From: Stutzerimonas kirkiae
Lineage (GTDB): Bacteria; Pseudomonadota; Gammaproteobacteria; Pseudomonadales; Pseudomonadaceae
Direction: 5' to 3'
Assembly: GCF_004327335.1 (NCBI RefSeq)
Contig: NZ_QJUO01000008.1
Span: forward strand, 1 to 64,000
Length of the DNA: 64,000 nt
Positions 26,815 through 36,683 of the stretch are shown here, piece after piece. Every line of letters begins with the position of its first letter. Positions within the stretch are counted from its first letter, which is position 1. A program made the translations under genes and the position numbers. The notes under the pieces were generated by a model that did no database searches, had not been told where the DNA came from, and was given only the letters and a program-made list of their open reading frames with translations.

Positions 26815-29800
26815 ATGAACCTCTCGGCACCCTTTATCGCCCGCCCGGTGGCGACCATGATGCTGGGCCTGGCGATCCTGCTGATCGGCGCCGTCTGCTA
26901 TCGGCTGTTGCCGATATCGCCGCTGCCACAGGTGGACTTCCCGACTATCGAAGTCTCCGCCAGCCTGCCGGGCGCCAGCCCCGAGGTGATGGCGGCGACG
27001 GTGGCGACGCCACTGGAACGGGCGCTGGGCAGCATCGCCGGTATCCGCTCGATGTCCAGCACCAGCAACCAGGGTTCGACCCGTGTCAACGTGGAGTTCG
27101 AACTGGGGCGCGATATCAATGCCGCCGCCCGCGAAGTGCAGGCTGCCATCAACGCTTCGCGCAACCTGTTGCCCAGCGGCATGCGCAGCATGCCGAGCTA
27201 CAAAAAGGCGAGCACTGCCGGCGATCCGGTGATGGCCATCGCCTTGAGCTCCGACGAACTGAGCAAGGGCGAGTTGTACGACCTGGCCGATACCATCGTC
27301 GGCCAGAGCCTGGCCCAGGTCACTGGCGTCGGTGCGATCAATATCGGCGGCAGCTCGCTGCCCGCGGTGCGTATCGAATTGCAGGCCAGCCTGCTCGAGC
27401 ACCATGGGCTGTCGCTGGACGAGGTGCGCCAGAGCATCGCCAGCAACAACCAGCGGCGGCCCAAGGGTTTCGTCGAGGACCAGCATCGCCAGTGGCAGGT
27501 GCAGGCCAACGATCAACTGAACGAGGCCGCTGATTATCGCCCCATGGTGATTCGCTACGAGAACGGCGCGGCCATCCGCCTGGGGGATGTGGCGAGGGTC
27601 ACCGACGCGGTGGAAAATCGCTATAACAGCGGCTTCTACAATGATCGCTCGGCGGTACTGCTGGTGGTCTATCGCCAGTCCGGGGCGAATATCCTGGAAA
27701 CCCTGGAGGCGATCCAGGCACGCCTGCCGGCACTGCGCGAACTGTTGCCGGCCAGTGTCGAGCTGGAGATCGCCGCCGAACGCACACGGGTGATCCGCGC
27801 CACCTTCGCCGAGGCCAAGCTGACCCTGGCCATCGCCGTGGCCCTGGTGATACTGCTGGTATTCCTGTTCCTCGGCAGTGTGCGGCGGGCGCTGATCCCG
27901 GCGCTGGCGGTGCCGATCTCGCTGATCGGCAGCTTCACGGTGATGTACTTGTGGGGGTTCTCGCTGAATATCTTCTCGCTGATGGCGTTGATCCTGGCCA
28001 CCGGGTTGGTGGTGGACGATGCCATCGTGGTGCTGGAAAACATCGCCCGGCATATCGACAACGGCGAGCCGCCGCTGCGCGCGGCCTACCTGGGCAGCCA
28101 GGAAGTGGGGTTCACCCTGTTGTCGATGAACGTCTCGCTGGTGGTGGTGTTCCTGTCGATCCTGTTCATGGGCGGCGTGTTCGGCCAGTTGTTCCGCGAG
28201 TTCTCCATCACCCTGGCCACGGCGGTGCTGGTGTCCCTGCTGGTGTCCCTGACGCTGACGCCGATGCTCTGCGCGCGCTGGCTGCGCGCCCATGGCGAGG
28301 AGCACCGGCAATCGCGCCTGCAAGGCTGGAGCCATGCCGTGCACCAGCGCCTGGTCGATGGTTATGACCGCAGCCTGGGTTTCGTCCTGCAGCATCCGCG
28401 TATCACGCTGCTGGCCTTGCTGGCGACCATCGCGCTGAATGTCTTCCTGTTCATCGAAGTGCCCAAGACGCTGATGCCGCAGCAGGACAATGGCCAGTTG
28501 AACGGCTTTATCCGTGGTGATGACGGGCTGTCGTTCCAGGTCATGCAGCCGAAGATGGAAACCTACCGCCAGGCGCTGCTGAAGGACCCGGCGGTGGCGG
28601 GGGTGGCCGGTTTCATCGGCGGCGACGGAGGCATCAACAATGCCTTCCTGCTGATCCGCCTGACGCCGATCAAGGAGCGTGGCGTGTCATCGCAGCAAGT
28701 GATCGAACGCTTGCGCGATACGATGCCCAAGGTCCCCGGTGCCCGCCTGTTCCTGATGCCCAACCAGGACCTCAGTTTCAGCGGCCCGGGCCGCGACCGC
28801 AGTTCCCAGTACGAATACCAGTTGTTGGCCGACGACCTGGGCAAGCTCCGGCTCTGGCAGCCGAAGGTGCTGGCGGCCATGAAGGCCTTGCCGGAGCTGG
28901 TGGACATCGACGGCAACGAAGGCGACGGGGCCACGCAGGTCAGCCTGAATATCGACCGGGATGCGGCGCGGCGGCTGGGTATCGAGATGAGCGATATCAC
29001 CTCGTTGCTGAACAATGCCTTCAGCCAGCGGCAGATTTCCACCATCTATGCGGAACTGAACCAGTACCAGGTGGTGATGGAGGTCGACCCGAGATATGCC
29101 TACGACCCGGTGGTGCTGCAGCGTATCCAGGTAGTCACGGAAGATGGCCGCCGGGTGCCGTTGTCGACCTTCGCCAGCTATGAGCTGAGCGTCGCCAATG
29201 ACCGGGTGCGCCACCAGAACCAGTTCGCCTCGGAGAGTATCTACTACCAGTTGGCGCCGGGCGTCAGCCTGGAACAGGCCAACGCCGCGCTCACCCGGGC
29301 GGTGGCTGCCATCGGCTTGCCCAGCGATGTGCAGGGTCGCCAGGGTGGAACCGGCGGCGCCTTCCAGTCGACCCTGGACAATCAGCCGCTGATGATCCTC
29401 GGGGCGATCATCGCGGTCTATATCGTGCTCGGCATTCTCTACGAGAGTTACATCCATCCGCTGACGATCATTTCCACGCTGCCTTCGGCAGGTGTCGGCG
29501 CCTTGCTCACGGTGATCCTGGTCGGCGACCAGTTCAGCCTGATTTCACTGCTCGGGTTGTTCCTGTTGATCGGCATCGTGATGAAGAACGCCATCCTGAT
29601 GATCGACCTGGCGCTGCAGTTCGAGCGCCATGACGGGCTGTCGCCCAGCGAGTCGATCCGTCGCTCCTGCCTGTTGCGCCTGCGGCCGATCCTGATGACC
29701 ACCATGGCCGCCATCCTCGGTGCGCTGCCGTTGCTGATCGGCGGTTCGGAAGGCGCGGAAATGCGCCGGCCACTGGGGCTGGCGATCATCGGCGGGCTGC

Positions 29801-29925
29801 TGTTCAGCCAGGTGCTGACGCTCTATACGACGCCGGTGGTCTACCTGTATCTGGATCGTCTGCGCCATCGTTTCAACCGCTGGCGTGGTGTGCGCACCGA
29901 TGCCGCTCTGGAAAATCCGCTATGA
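26815..29925 (+). CDS. muxC: RND multidrug efflux pump MuxC/MdtC
   Basis: 1036 residues. It starts LSAPFIARPVATMMLGLAI and has the TM4 pair in GLVVDDAIVVLENIA. It partners MuxB in a heterotrimeric pump. The ATG at 26815 is preceded by a short gap after muxB; an in-frame GTG at 26761 would lie inside muxB and is less likely. The end overlaps opmB by four bases. Confidence 0.93.
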   Translation: MNLSAPFIARPVATMMLGLAILLIGAVCYRLLPISPLPQVDFPTIEVSASLPGASPEVMAATVATPLERALGSIAGIRSMSSTSNQGSTRVNVEFELGRDINAAAREVQAAINASRNLLPSGMRSMPSYKKASTAGDPVMAIALSSDELSKGELYDLADTIVGQSLAQVTGVGAINIGGSSLPAVRIELQASLLEHHGLSLDEVRQSIASNNQRRPKGFVEDQHRQWQVQANDQLNEAADYRPMVIRYENGAAIRLGDVARVTDAVENRYNSGFYNDRSAVLLVVYRQSGANILETLEAIQARLPALRELLPASVELEIAAERTRVIRATFAEAKLTLAIAVALVILLVFLFLGSVRRALIPALAVPISLIGSFTVMYLWGFSLNIFSLMALILATGLVVDDAIVVLENIARHIDNGEPPLRAAYLGSQEVGFTLLSMNVSLVVVFLSILFMGGVFGQLFREFSITLATAVLVSLLVSLTLTPMLCARWLRAHGEEHRQSRLQGWSHAVHQRLVDGYDRSLGFVLQHPRITLLALLATIALNVFLFIEVPKTLMPQQDNGQLNGFIRGDDGLSFQVMQPKMETYRQALLKDPAVAGVAGFIGGDGGINNAFLLIRLTPIKERGVSSQQVIERLRDTMPKVPGARLFLMPNQDLSFSGPGRDRSSQYEYQLLADDLGKLRLWQPKVLAAMKALPELVDIDGNEGDGATQVSLNIDRDAARRLGIEMSDITSLLNNAFSQRQISTIYAELNQYQVVMEVDPRYAYDPVVLQRIQVVTEDGRRVPLSTFASYELSVANDRVRHQNQFASESIYYQLAPGVSLEQANAALTRAVAAIGLPSDVQGRQGGTGGAFQSTLDNQPLMILGAIIAVYIVLGILYESYIHPLTIISTLPSAGVGALLTVILVGDQFSLISLLGLFLLIGIVMKNAILMIDLALQFERHDGLSPSESIRRSCLLRLRPILMTTMAAILGALPLLIGGSEGAEMRRPLGLAIIGGLLFSQVLTLYTTPVVYLYLDRLRHRFNRWRGVRTDAALENPL

Positions 29926-31394
29926 GTTCACTGATTGCGCTTCACCGTCTGCGCCCCCTGGGCCTGGCCGTCTCCCTGGCTGCCCTGGCCGGTTGCACCC
30001 TCGGCCCCGATTACCAGCGCCCGGAGCTGCCGGCTCTCGGCGAGTTCCGCCAGGTCGAGGGCTGGAAACTGGCCGAGCCAGCGGACGTTGCCCTCAGCGA
30101 CTGGTGGCGCCTGTACGATGATCCTCTGCTGGATCAACTGCACGAGCGCCTGCGACAGTCCAACCAGACCCTGGCACAAGCGGTGGCCCAGTACCGCGAG
30201 GCGCAGGCGGTGGTGCGTGGTGCGCGTGCCTCGCTGTTCCCGAGCGTTTCCGCGGACGCCAGCAAAACCCGCTCCGGCCAGGGGGCCGGCACCAGCACCA
30301 GGGTCATCGACGGCACCGCGGTGAGCAGCTCGGGGGGCGGCATTTCCCAGAGCTACGACCTGTCGCTGGGGGTGAGCTGGGAGCTTGACCTGTGGGGGCG
30401 CTTGCGCCGCCAACTGGAGTCGGACCGCGCCAGCCTGGATGCCAGTGCGGCCGAGCTGGCCGCCGTGCGCCTCAGCCAGCAATCCGAGCTGACGCAGAAT
30501 TACCTGCAACTGCGAGTCATCGATGCACAGCGGCGCCTGCTGGCGGATACCGTTGAGGCCTATGCGCGCTCCCTGCGTATTACCGAGAACCAGCGGCGCG
30601 CGGGTATCGTCACCCGGGCCGATGTCGCCCAGGCGCGCACGCAACTGAAAAGCACCGAAGCCCAGGCCATCGACCTGGAATACCAGCGTGCGCAACTGGA
30701 GCATGCCATTGCGGTGCTGATCGGCGTCCCGCCGGGGCAGTTCCAACTGGCGTCCCGCGACGCCTTGCCGAGCTTGCCGCAGGTACCGCGCCTGCTGCCA
30801 TCGCAATTGCTGGAGCGGCGGCCAGACGTGGCGGCGGCCGAGCGGCAGGTAATAGCGGCCAATGCACAGATCGGCGTGGCGAAAACGGCCTGGTTCCCCA
30901 GCCTCAGCCTGAGTGCCTCCGGCGGCTATCGCAGTGGCGTGTTGAACGAGTGGATCGAGACGCCCAACCGTTTCTGGTCGATCGGGCCGCAGTTCGCCAT
31001 GACCCTCTTCGATGGCGGGCTGATCCGTTCGCGTATCGAGCAGGCCGAGGCCGGCTATGACCGCACCGTGGCCAGCTACCGCCAGACCGTGCTCGACAGT
31101 TTGCGCGAGGTCGAGGATTACCTGGTGCAGTTGCGTGTGCTCGAGCAGGAGTCAGGGGTACAGGGCGAAGCCGTCGGCTCGGCCCGCGAGGCCCTGGAAC
31201 TGGTGGAGAACCAGTACCGGGCGGGCACCGTGGATTATCTCAACGTGGTCAGTGCGCAAGCCACCGCGCTGTCCAACGAGCGTACCGAGTTGACGTTGCT
31301 GGGCAATCGTCTGCTGGCGAGCGTTCAACTGATCGCGGCCCTCGGTGGCGGGTGGCACAGTGAGGGCCTTGCCGAGCCGCTGCTGGAAGAGTGA
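29922..31394 (+). CDS. opmB: OpmB-type outer-membrane efflux lipoprotein
   Basis: 490 residues of the OprM/TolC family. A signal peptide ends in the lipobox LAGC, followed by TLGPDYQRPELP. Two OEP repeats form the barrel and alpha-helical tunnel; LTQNYLQLRVIDAQ and YRAGTVDYLNVVSAQ are family hallmarks. Last gene of the muxABC-opmB operon, and its start overlaps the end of muxC. Confidence 0.93.
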   Translation: MSSLIALHRLRPLGLAVSLAALAGCTLGPDYQRPELPALGEFRQVEGWKLAEPADVALSDWWRLYDDPLLDQLHERLRQSNQTLAQAVAQYREAQAVVRGARASLFPSVSADASKTRSGQGAGTSTRVIDGTAVSSSGGGISQSYDLSLGVSWELDLWGRLRRQLESDRASLDASAAELAAVRLSQQSELTQNYLQLRVIDAQRRLLADTVEAYARSLRITENQRRAGIVTRADVAQARTQLKSTEAQAIDLEYQRAQLEHAIAVLIGVPPGQFQLASRDALPSLPQVPRLLPSQLLERRPDVAAAERQVIAANAQIGVAKTAWFPSLSLSASGGYRSGVLNEWIETPNRFWSIGPQFAMTLFDGGLIRSRIEQAEAGYDRTVASYRQTVLDSLREVEDYLVQLRVLEQESGVQGEAVGSAREALELVENQYRAGTVDYLNVVSAQATALSNERTELTLLGNRLLASVQLIAALGGGWHSEGLAEPLLEE

Positions 31395-31463
31395 CTCGCG
31401 CCGGGGAAACACCGACGGGGTATCGCGGTCCTATACGCAGTGTTCGTCCTCCGGAGACAGTCC

Positions 31464-32369
31464 ATGAAGCCCGCTCCCGCCTTGCTGATCCTGCATGGCA
31501 AACAGGCGCTCAACGAAGAGGTACGCCAGGCCGTGCAGCACTGGCGCGAGACTCATGGCGGGAAGCGATCACTGGCCGTGCGCGTGACCTGGGAAGGCGG
31601 TGATACCCAGCGGCTGGTACATGAGGCCGTGGCCCAGGGGTATGGCCGGCTGATCGCAGGTGGCGGCGATGGCACCTTGCGGGAGGTCGCCAGCGCCATT
31701 CTCGACGGCGCCCATGCGGTTTCCCTGGCGGTCCTGCCACTGGGCACCGCCAATGATTTCGCCAGGGCCGCCGCTATTCCATTGCAGCCCGGCCCGGCCT
31801 TGGCGCTGCTCGATGAAGAGCCGGTCGCGGTCGATGTCGGGGAGCTCCGCGATGGCCATTTCTTCATCAATATGGCCACTGGCGGGTTTGGCGCGAATGT
31901 CACGGCCAATACGCCGGAAGAGCTGAAGAGGGTGCTCGGTGGCGGTGCCTACCTGCTCAGTGGCCTGTCGCGCTTCGGTGAGTTGAATGCGGCCCATGGC
32001 CGTTTTCATGGGCCCGATTTTCACTGGGAGGGCTCCTTCCTGGCCATGGGGATCGGCAATGGCCGGCAGGCCGGCGGTGGGCAGGTGCTTTGCCCGCAGG
32101 CGCGGATCGACGATGGCCTGCTGGATATCTGCGTCCTTCCCGCTCCGGCGGATACCGTGGCGACCCTGGGCACACTGCTCAGCGGCGGCCTGCTGGGCCT
32201 CGAGAGTATTTCCCTGACCGCGCGCCTGCCCTGGCTGGATATCGAACTGGATGGCAGCCTCGATCTCAACCTGGACGGGGAGCCCTTGCTCCTGCGGGAT
32301 ATGCATTTGCGCGTACGCCCGGGGGCCCTGCGCATGCACCTGCCGCAGGCATGCCCACTGCTGGCGTAG
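31464..32369 (+). CDS. yegS: YegS-like lipid/diacylglycerol kinase
   Basis: 301 residues. The nucleotide-binding GGGDGTLREVASA, PLGTANDFAR and C-terminal LDIELDGSLDLNLDGEP are characteristic of YegS/BmrU kinases. They phosphorylate a lipid such as phosphatidylglycerol at the membrane. The ATG at 31464 follows GGAGACAG. The gene lies 69 bases after opmB in the same direction and may be co-transcribed; yegS also neighbours mdtABC in E. coli. Confidence 0.88.
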   Translation: MKPAPALLILHGKQALNEEVRQAVQHWRETHGGKRSLAVRVTWEGGDTQRLVHEAVAQGYGRLIAGGGDGTLREVASAILDGAHAVSLAVLPLGTANDFARAAAIPLQPGPALALLDEEPVAVDVGELRDGHFFINMATGGFGANVTANTPEELKRVLGGGAYLLSGLSRFGELNAAHGRFHGPDFHWEGSFLAMGIGNGRQAGGGQVLCPQARIDDGLLDICVLPAPADTVATLGTLLSGGLLGLESISLTARLPWLDIELDGSLDLNLDGEPLLLRDMHLRVRPGALRMHLPQACPLLA

Positions 32370-32370
32370 G

Positions 32371-32504
32371 GTGAGCGCGCCATGCCGTTATTCGGGGCCA
32401 AGGTGTTTCGATAAAGGTGCTGAAGGCTGGGGCCCTGGACGAAAAACACCGGCTTTCGTTCAGCCTCCAGCTTGTCAGCGCTCTTTTCGGCTCCATGGCG
32501 CGAG
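32371..32504 (-). repeat. Palindromic dispersed repeat R1, copy C
   Basis: Degenerate copy in the inverse orientation. The visible parts are GAGCGCGCCATGCCGTTATTC at the left end, the block AAGGTGTTTCGATAAAGG, the arms GGCTGGGGCCCTGGACGAAA and TTCAGCCTCCAGC, and CAGCGCTCTTTTCGG near the right end. It lies between yegS and cheV. Confidence 0.7.
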
Positions 32505-32640
32505 CTTGTATCGGCGACCTGACAAACCTTCGTTGATGGCTATATGATGGCTGGCCGGCGATAATGTTGTCCGGCAATCACTTTCAAGACCGGGGCTTCG
32601 CTGCCGATATTCCAGGTCTTGAAGACTTTAGGAGCACCTT

Positions 32641-33579
32641 ATGGCCGGCATCCTCGATACAGTCGATCAGCGCACCCAACTGGTTGGGCAGAATCGCCTG
32701 GAAATTCTCATGTTCCGCCTTTCCGGGCGGCAGAAGTTCGCGATCAACGTCTTCAAGGTGCAGGAAGTGGTGCAGCTTCCGCGCATGACCCTGATGCCGC
32801 ACCGGCACAATTCCGTCTGTGGCGTCATCAACCTGCGTGGCCAGACCCTGCCGGTGATCGACCTGTCCAGGGCCATTGGCCTGCGTCCGCTGACACCGGA
32901 CGAGAACAGCACCATCATCGTTACCGAGTACAACCGTTCGGTGCAGGCATTCCTGGTCGGTGGCGTGGACCGTATCCTCAACCTCAACTGGGACGCGGTG
33001 CTGCCACCACCCGCCACGGCCGGGCGCCAGCATTACCTGACAGCCATCACCAAGGTCGATGAAGAACTGGTGGAAGTCATCGACGTGGAAAAGGTGCTGG
33101 CGGAAATCGTGCCCTACGACACACGCATTTCCAGCGAGCGCCTGAGCGATCCGATCCTGGAGCGCGCACGGGGCCGCGAGGTGCTTTGCGTCGACGACTC
33201 CATCGTGGCCCTGGCGCAACTGCGCGATACCCTGTCGCAATTGGGCGTCGTCATCCATACCGCCAGCGATGGCCTCAAGGGACTGCGCCAGTTGCAGAAA
33301 TGGGCCGATGAAGGGCTGGTGCTGAGCGAGAAGCTGCTGATGGTCTTCACCGACGCCGAAATGCCGGAAATGGACGGCTACCGGCTGACCACCGAGATCC
33401 GCCACGATCCACGCATGAGCGATCTCTATGTGGTGTTGCACACTTCGCTGTCCGGCAACTTCAACAAGGCCATGGTGCAGAAGGTCGGTTGCGACAACTT
33501 CCTCTCCAAGTTCCAGCCGGAAAAGCTGGTGGATGTGATCAAGGAGCGCCTGTTGCTGGATGAGCCGCAGGAGGCGTAG
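32641..33579 (+). CDS. cheV: CheV-type chemotaxis coupling protein (CheW-REC)
   Basis: 312 residues. The N-terminal CheW domain (about 10-165) has QKFAINVFKVQEVVQLPRM and GVINLRGQTLPVIDL. The C-terminal receiver has the acidic pair CVDDS and the phospho-acceptor segment VFTDAEMPEMDGY, with K in LSKFQPEKLVDV. It links chemoreceptors to CheA, and its phosphorylation is thought to tune adaptation. AGGAGC precedes the ATG. No other chemotaxis gene is in the window. A strong hairpin follows. Confidence 0.93.
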   Translation: MAGILDTVDQRTQLVGQNRLEILMFRLSGRQKFAINVFKVQEVVQLPRMTLMPHRHNSVCGVINLRGQTLPVIDLSRAIGLRPLTPDENSTIIVTEYNRSVQAFLVGGVDRILNLNWDAVLPPPATAGRQHYLTAITKVDEELVEVIDVEKVLAEIVPYDTRISSERLSDPILERARGREVLCVDDSIVALAQLRDTLSQLGVVIHTASDGLKGLRQLQKWADEGLVLSEKLLMVFTDAEMPEMDGYRLTTEIRHDPRMSDLYVVLHTSLSGNFNKAMVQKVGCDNFLSKFQPEKLVDVIKERLLLDEPQEA

Positions 33580-33608
33580 CGAGCGCGGGCAGGATCGATT
33601 GGACCTGG

Positions 33609-33633
33609 GAGGGCCGGCTTTTGCCGGCCCTCT
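33609..33633. terminator. Bidirectional terminator between cheV and the TonB-receptor pseudogene
   Basis: GAGGGCCGGC-TTTT-GCCGGCCCTC followed by TGTCTTTC. It is positioned between two convergent genes, so it probably ends both transcripts. Confidence 0.8.
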
Positions 33634-33638
33634 GTCTT

Positions 33639-35890
33639 TCAGTAGGTGTATTTCAGGGAGGTCATGAAGTGGCGCGGGGCGCCATGGACACCGTATTCGC
33701 TGGCGCTGGAAAAGTACTCCTTGTCGAACAGGTTGTTCAGGTTGAGTGAGGCGGAGAGGTTTTCACTGATGTCGTAGCGGGCCATCAGGTTGACGAGAGA
33801 ATAGCTGCCTTGCATGTAGGTGTCCGGGTAGTAGGCAGCCTTGCTCTGCCAGTTGATGCCGCCGCCGACGACCAGCTTGCTCAGGGCGCCCGGAAGGCGA
33901 TAGCTGGTGAAGGTTTTCAGGCTGTGGCGAGGGACCTGGGTGACGATTCTCCTGTCGTCCTGGTCGGTGCTGACGCTATGGGTGTAGCCCCCCGGAGAGC
34001 TGCCAGCCCGGCGCCAGCTCTCCGTTGAGTTCAAGCTCGAAGCCCTGGGTAGTGGTTCCCTGCTCGGTCCGGTAGGCGGAGAACGAGGGCTCATGGATGC
34101 CGAGGTTGTCCTGCTCCGTCCGGAACAGGGCGAGGCTCGAAGTGAGCCGGCTTTCATTGAAACCGGCCTTGATGCCGGTTTCGTAACTGGTGCCTTCTTC
34201 CGGGGCCAGCCGATTGCCGTTGGCATCGCGCACCCAGTTGCCCTGCGGGTTGAATATCTTCGTATAGCTGGCGTACAGCGACCAGGTATCGTCCAGCTTC
34301 TGGACCAGGCCGGCATAGGGGATGTAGATACCGCTTTCCCGGCGACTGGTCTTGCTCTTGCTGCCGTCGTTCGCCGTGTAGTCATAGTTGTCCCGCCAGT
34401 CGACCACCCGGTTGCCCAGGATCAACTGGGTGGAGTCGGTCAAATGGAAACGCGCGGTCAGGTAGGCGGCATATTGATGGATGCGGCTATCGCTTTCCCC
34501 ATAGGTGCTGAACTGCGGCTTTTCTGTATTGCCGTTCCAGTCGTCGATGTCCGGGATCGGGCTGGATACCGAGAACCAGCCATAGTCCGTGGTATCCAGG
34601 GTGTCGAGCTGGGAGAGGGTAACGCCGGTGATCAGCTCATGCTCATGGTCGAACAGCTTGAGCGGGCCGGTCAGGTATACATCCAGACTGTCTTGCCGGG
34701 TAGGGTTCGCCTTGAATCTTGTCGACTGGAGCGAGGCTCCCGATCCGCTGGCCTGGTCCAGCGAGCCGCTGACATAGGTCACCACGGCGTCATAGTCGTA
34801 GCGGGTGTGGCTGTATTCCGCCTTGCCGTTCCAGCCGTTGCCGAATTGGTGCTCCAGCGCGGCGAAGACACTGTTGCTGGTGTTGTCGTAGTAGGACCAG
34901 CCCGGGGCGCTGTTGGCCGAGCGCTTGAAGCCGGTACGCTGGCCATTGCGGTAAAATAGCGGGAAGCCGCTACGCAGGGGGCGTCAGCGTCGCTCGTCTG
35001 CTGGTTGAAGCCCACGTACGCTCGCCCAGGTCCAGCATCCGTGATGCCATGGAGGGTGAAGTCCTCCTGTTCGTAGTGATCGACCCAGGCGTGCTGGCTC
35101 TTGTAGTCGGCGACCAGGCGGCCACGGAGGTTACCGCTCTGGTTCAGCGGGCCGGACAGGTCCAGGCCGCCGCCATAGCGGTCCCAGCTACCCGCCTGGG
35201 CGCTCAGTATCGCCTGCGGCTCGTAGGTCGGGCGCTTGCGGATCATGTTGATGGTCGCCGAAGCGGTACCCATGCCGCTGACCAGGCCGGTGCTGCCCCT
35301 GACGATCTCGCCCCGGTCGTAGATGGCCGTGTTGTGAAGGTGGTTGGCCAGGGAAGAGGAGGTGGGAACACCGTCGATCGAGAAGTTGGCGATGGAGAAG
35401 CCGCGTGACCAGAACGAGTTGGCGTCCGCGCGAGCGACTCCTTGATCACGGTAATCCCGGCAGTGGCTTCCAGCACGTCGATCAGGTTGTCCAGGCGCTG
35501 GTCGTCCAGCCTTTGCCGCGTCAATACGGTGATCGATTGCGGTATTTCCTGCAGCGACAGGTTCAGCCGTGTCGAACTGCTCGACGACCAGGTGGTGTAG
35601 GAACCGGTTCCCTCGGTGATCGAGCCCGGTGCCTTGCCGGAGATGCTCACGGCGCTCAACTCCAGACTGTCCAGCGACGGCCGGACCTCCAGCACCCAGT
35701 TGCCACTGGCGCCACGCGAGGCCATCAGGCCACTGCCTGCCAGTAGATGTTCAAGGGCGCTGTCGACTTGGTAATGCCCATCCAGCCCCGGCGCCTGTTT
35801 GCCGCGCATCAGGGCCGGGTCGTAGGGCAGGGTGATGCCCGCCTGCTGGGCGAAGGTAAGGGTGGATGGACACTGCTGCGGCGACCTTTG
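33639..35890 (-). pseudogene. TonB-dependent siderophore receptor, frameshifted
   Basis: Read across three frames, the protein is a full ferric-siderophore receptor. It has an N-terminal secretin/STN signalling domain (QAGITLPYDPALMRGKQAPG), a plug (LQEIPQSITVLTRQRLDDQ, GTASATINMIRKRP) and a barrel ending in HFMTSLKYTY. Single-base frame changes occur near 35427, at a five-C run (34977-34981, minus strand) and at a six-G run (33988-33993, minus strand). The 5' end beyond 35890 has no clear signal peptide or start. The STN domain implies coupling to a sigma/anti-sigma pair, none of which is nearby. The alternative is sequencing error at the homopolymers. Confidence 0.85.
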
Positions 35891-35995
35891 GAACAGGATG
35901 CGGATGGGAATTCATCGCATCCTGTTTCTTCGCGAGACGTTACCGCAAGTTCCGGGCGAGCGTACTGGCGCCCACTCGGGTTGTCGGTTCACCCA

Positions 35996-36141
35996 GGATG
36001 CACGGCAAAGCCCCGAAAAGAGCGCTGGAAGGCTGGAGTCTGGACGAAAGAACATGGCAACCGGTGTTTTCGTCCAGCTTTCCAGCCTCCAGCGCTTTTA
36101 TCGAAGCCCCTTTCCTGTGAACAAAGGTATAGCGCAATCTT
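35996..36141 (+). repeat. Palindromic dispersed repeat R1, copy D
   Basis: CGAAAAGAGCGCTGGAAGGC, CTGGACGAAAGAACATGGCA, then ACCGGTGTTTTCGTCCAGC and TTCCAGCCTCCAGCGC, ending in GGTATAGCGCAATC. It is very similar to copy B. It lies between the receptor pseudogene and rpmJ. Confidence 0.85.
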
Positions 36142-36296
36142 CAGCCCTTGTTCTTGCGTTTCGGCTTAGGACGGCCTTGCACGCACTTGAAGCGCGGTTC
36201 GCTCTTGCAGATGACATAGACACGGCCACGGCGCTTGACGATCTGACAGTCGCGGTGACGCAGCTTGGCCTGTTTGAGGGAGGAGACGACTTTCAT
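36141..36296 (-). CDS. rpmJ: Ribosomal protein L36, type B (zinc-independent)
   Basis: 51 residues: [20 protein letters not shown] onward, ending in KPKRKNKG. This is the longer YkgO-type L36, which lacks the zinc-ribbon pattern of the housekeeping form. It replaces the zinc-containing L36 during zinc starvation. Its start overlaps the rpmE stop (ATGA), so the two are coupled under one Zur-type promoter. Confidence 0.93.
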   Translation of the reverse strand: MKVVSSLKQAKLRHRDCQIVKRRGRVYVICKSEPRFKCVQGRPKPKRKNKG

Positions 36297-36553
36297 TTGC
36301 CACCTCCCGGGAAGCCGGCGAAACGCTTGTTGAAGCCAGCCACGCGGCCTTCGCTCTTGGTCTGGCGCTGTTGCCCGGTATAGACCGGGTGCGAGGCACT
36401 GGACACATCGAGGGCGACGTAGGGATAGGTGGCACCATCGCTGTATTCGCGGGTCTTGTCGGTCTGCACCGTGGAGCCGATGAGGAAGTAGGTGTCGGCG
36501 GAGACATCATGGAAGAGAACGGGGCGGTAGTCGGGGTGGATTCCGGGTTTCAT
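36293..36553 (-). CDS. rpmE2: Ribosomal protein L31, type B (zinc-independent)
   Basis: 86 residues starting [20 protein letters not shown], with no CxxC zinc motif, i.e. the C-minus L31 (YkgM type). It substitutes for zinc-binding L31 when zinc is scarce, releasing zinc. First gene of a two-gene operon with type B L36, behind a Zur box. Confidence 0.93.
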   Translation of the reverse strand: MKPGIHPDYRPVLFHDVSADTYFLIGSTVQTDKTREYSDGATYPYVALDVSSASHPVYTGQQRQTKSEGRVAGFNKRFAGFPGGGK

Positions 36554-36564
36554 CTGAAAGCCTT

Positions 36565-36584
36565 AATGTTATGAGATAACGTTT
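36565..36584 (-). promoter_or_regulatory. Zur box for rpmE2-rpmJ
   Basis: AATGTTATGAGATAACGTTT is a near-perfect dyad (GTTAT-N3-ATAAC with AAT/GTT flanks), matching the gammaproteobacterial Zur consensus. It lies 12-31 bases upstream of the rpmE2 start codon. Zn-Zur should repress the operon when zinc is sufficient. Confidence 0.85.
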
Positions 36585-36683
36585 TTAATAATAACCATTT
36601 TTGCTCCCGTGGCAATCCTCTCGTTTCATCCGCGCTACGCGCCTATAATCGCCGGCCCTGAAATCCGACAAGGGCCGATTGCC

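Noticed and set aside
23493..28395. Very long minus-strand frames opposite muxB and muxC, rich in H, Q, R and D
   Set aside because: These are mirror-frame artefacts of GC-rich codon bias; the plus-strand RND pump genes explain the region.
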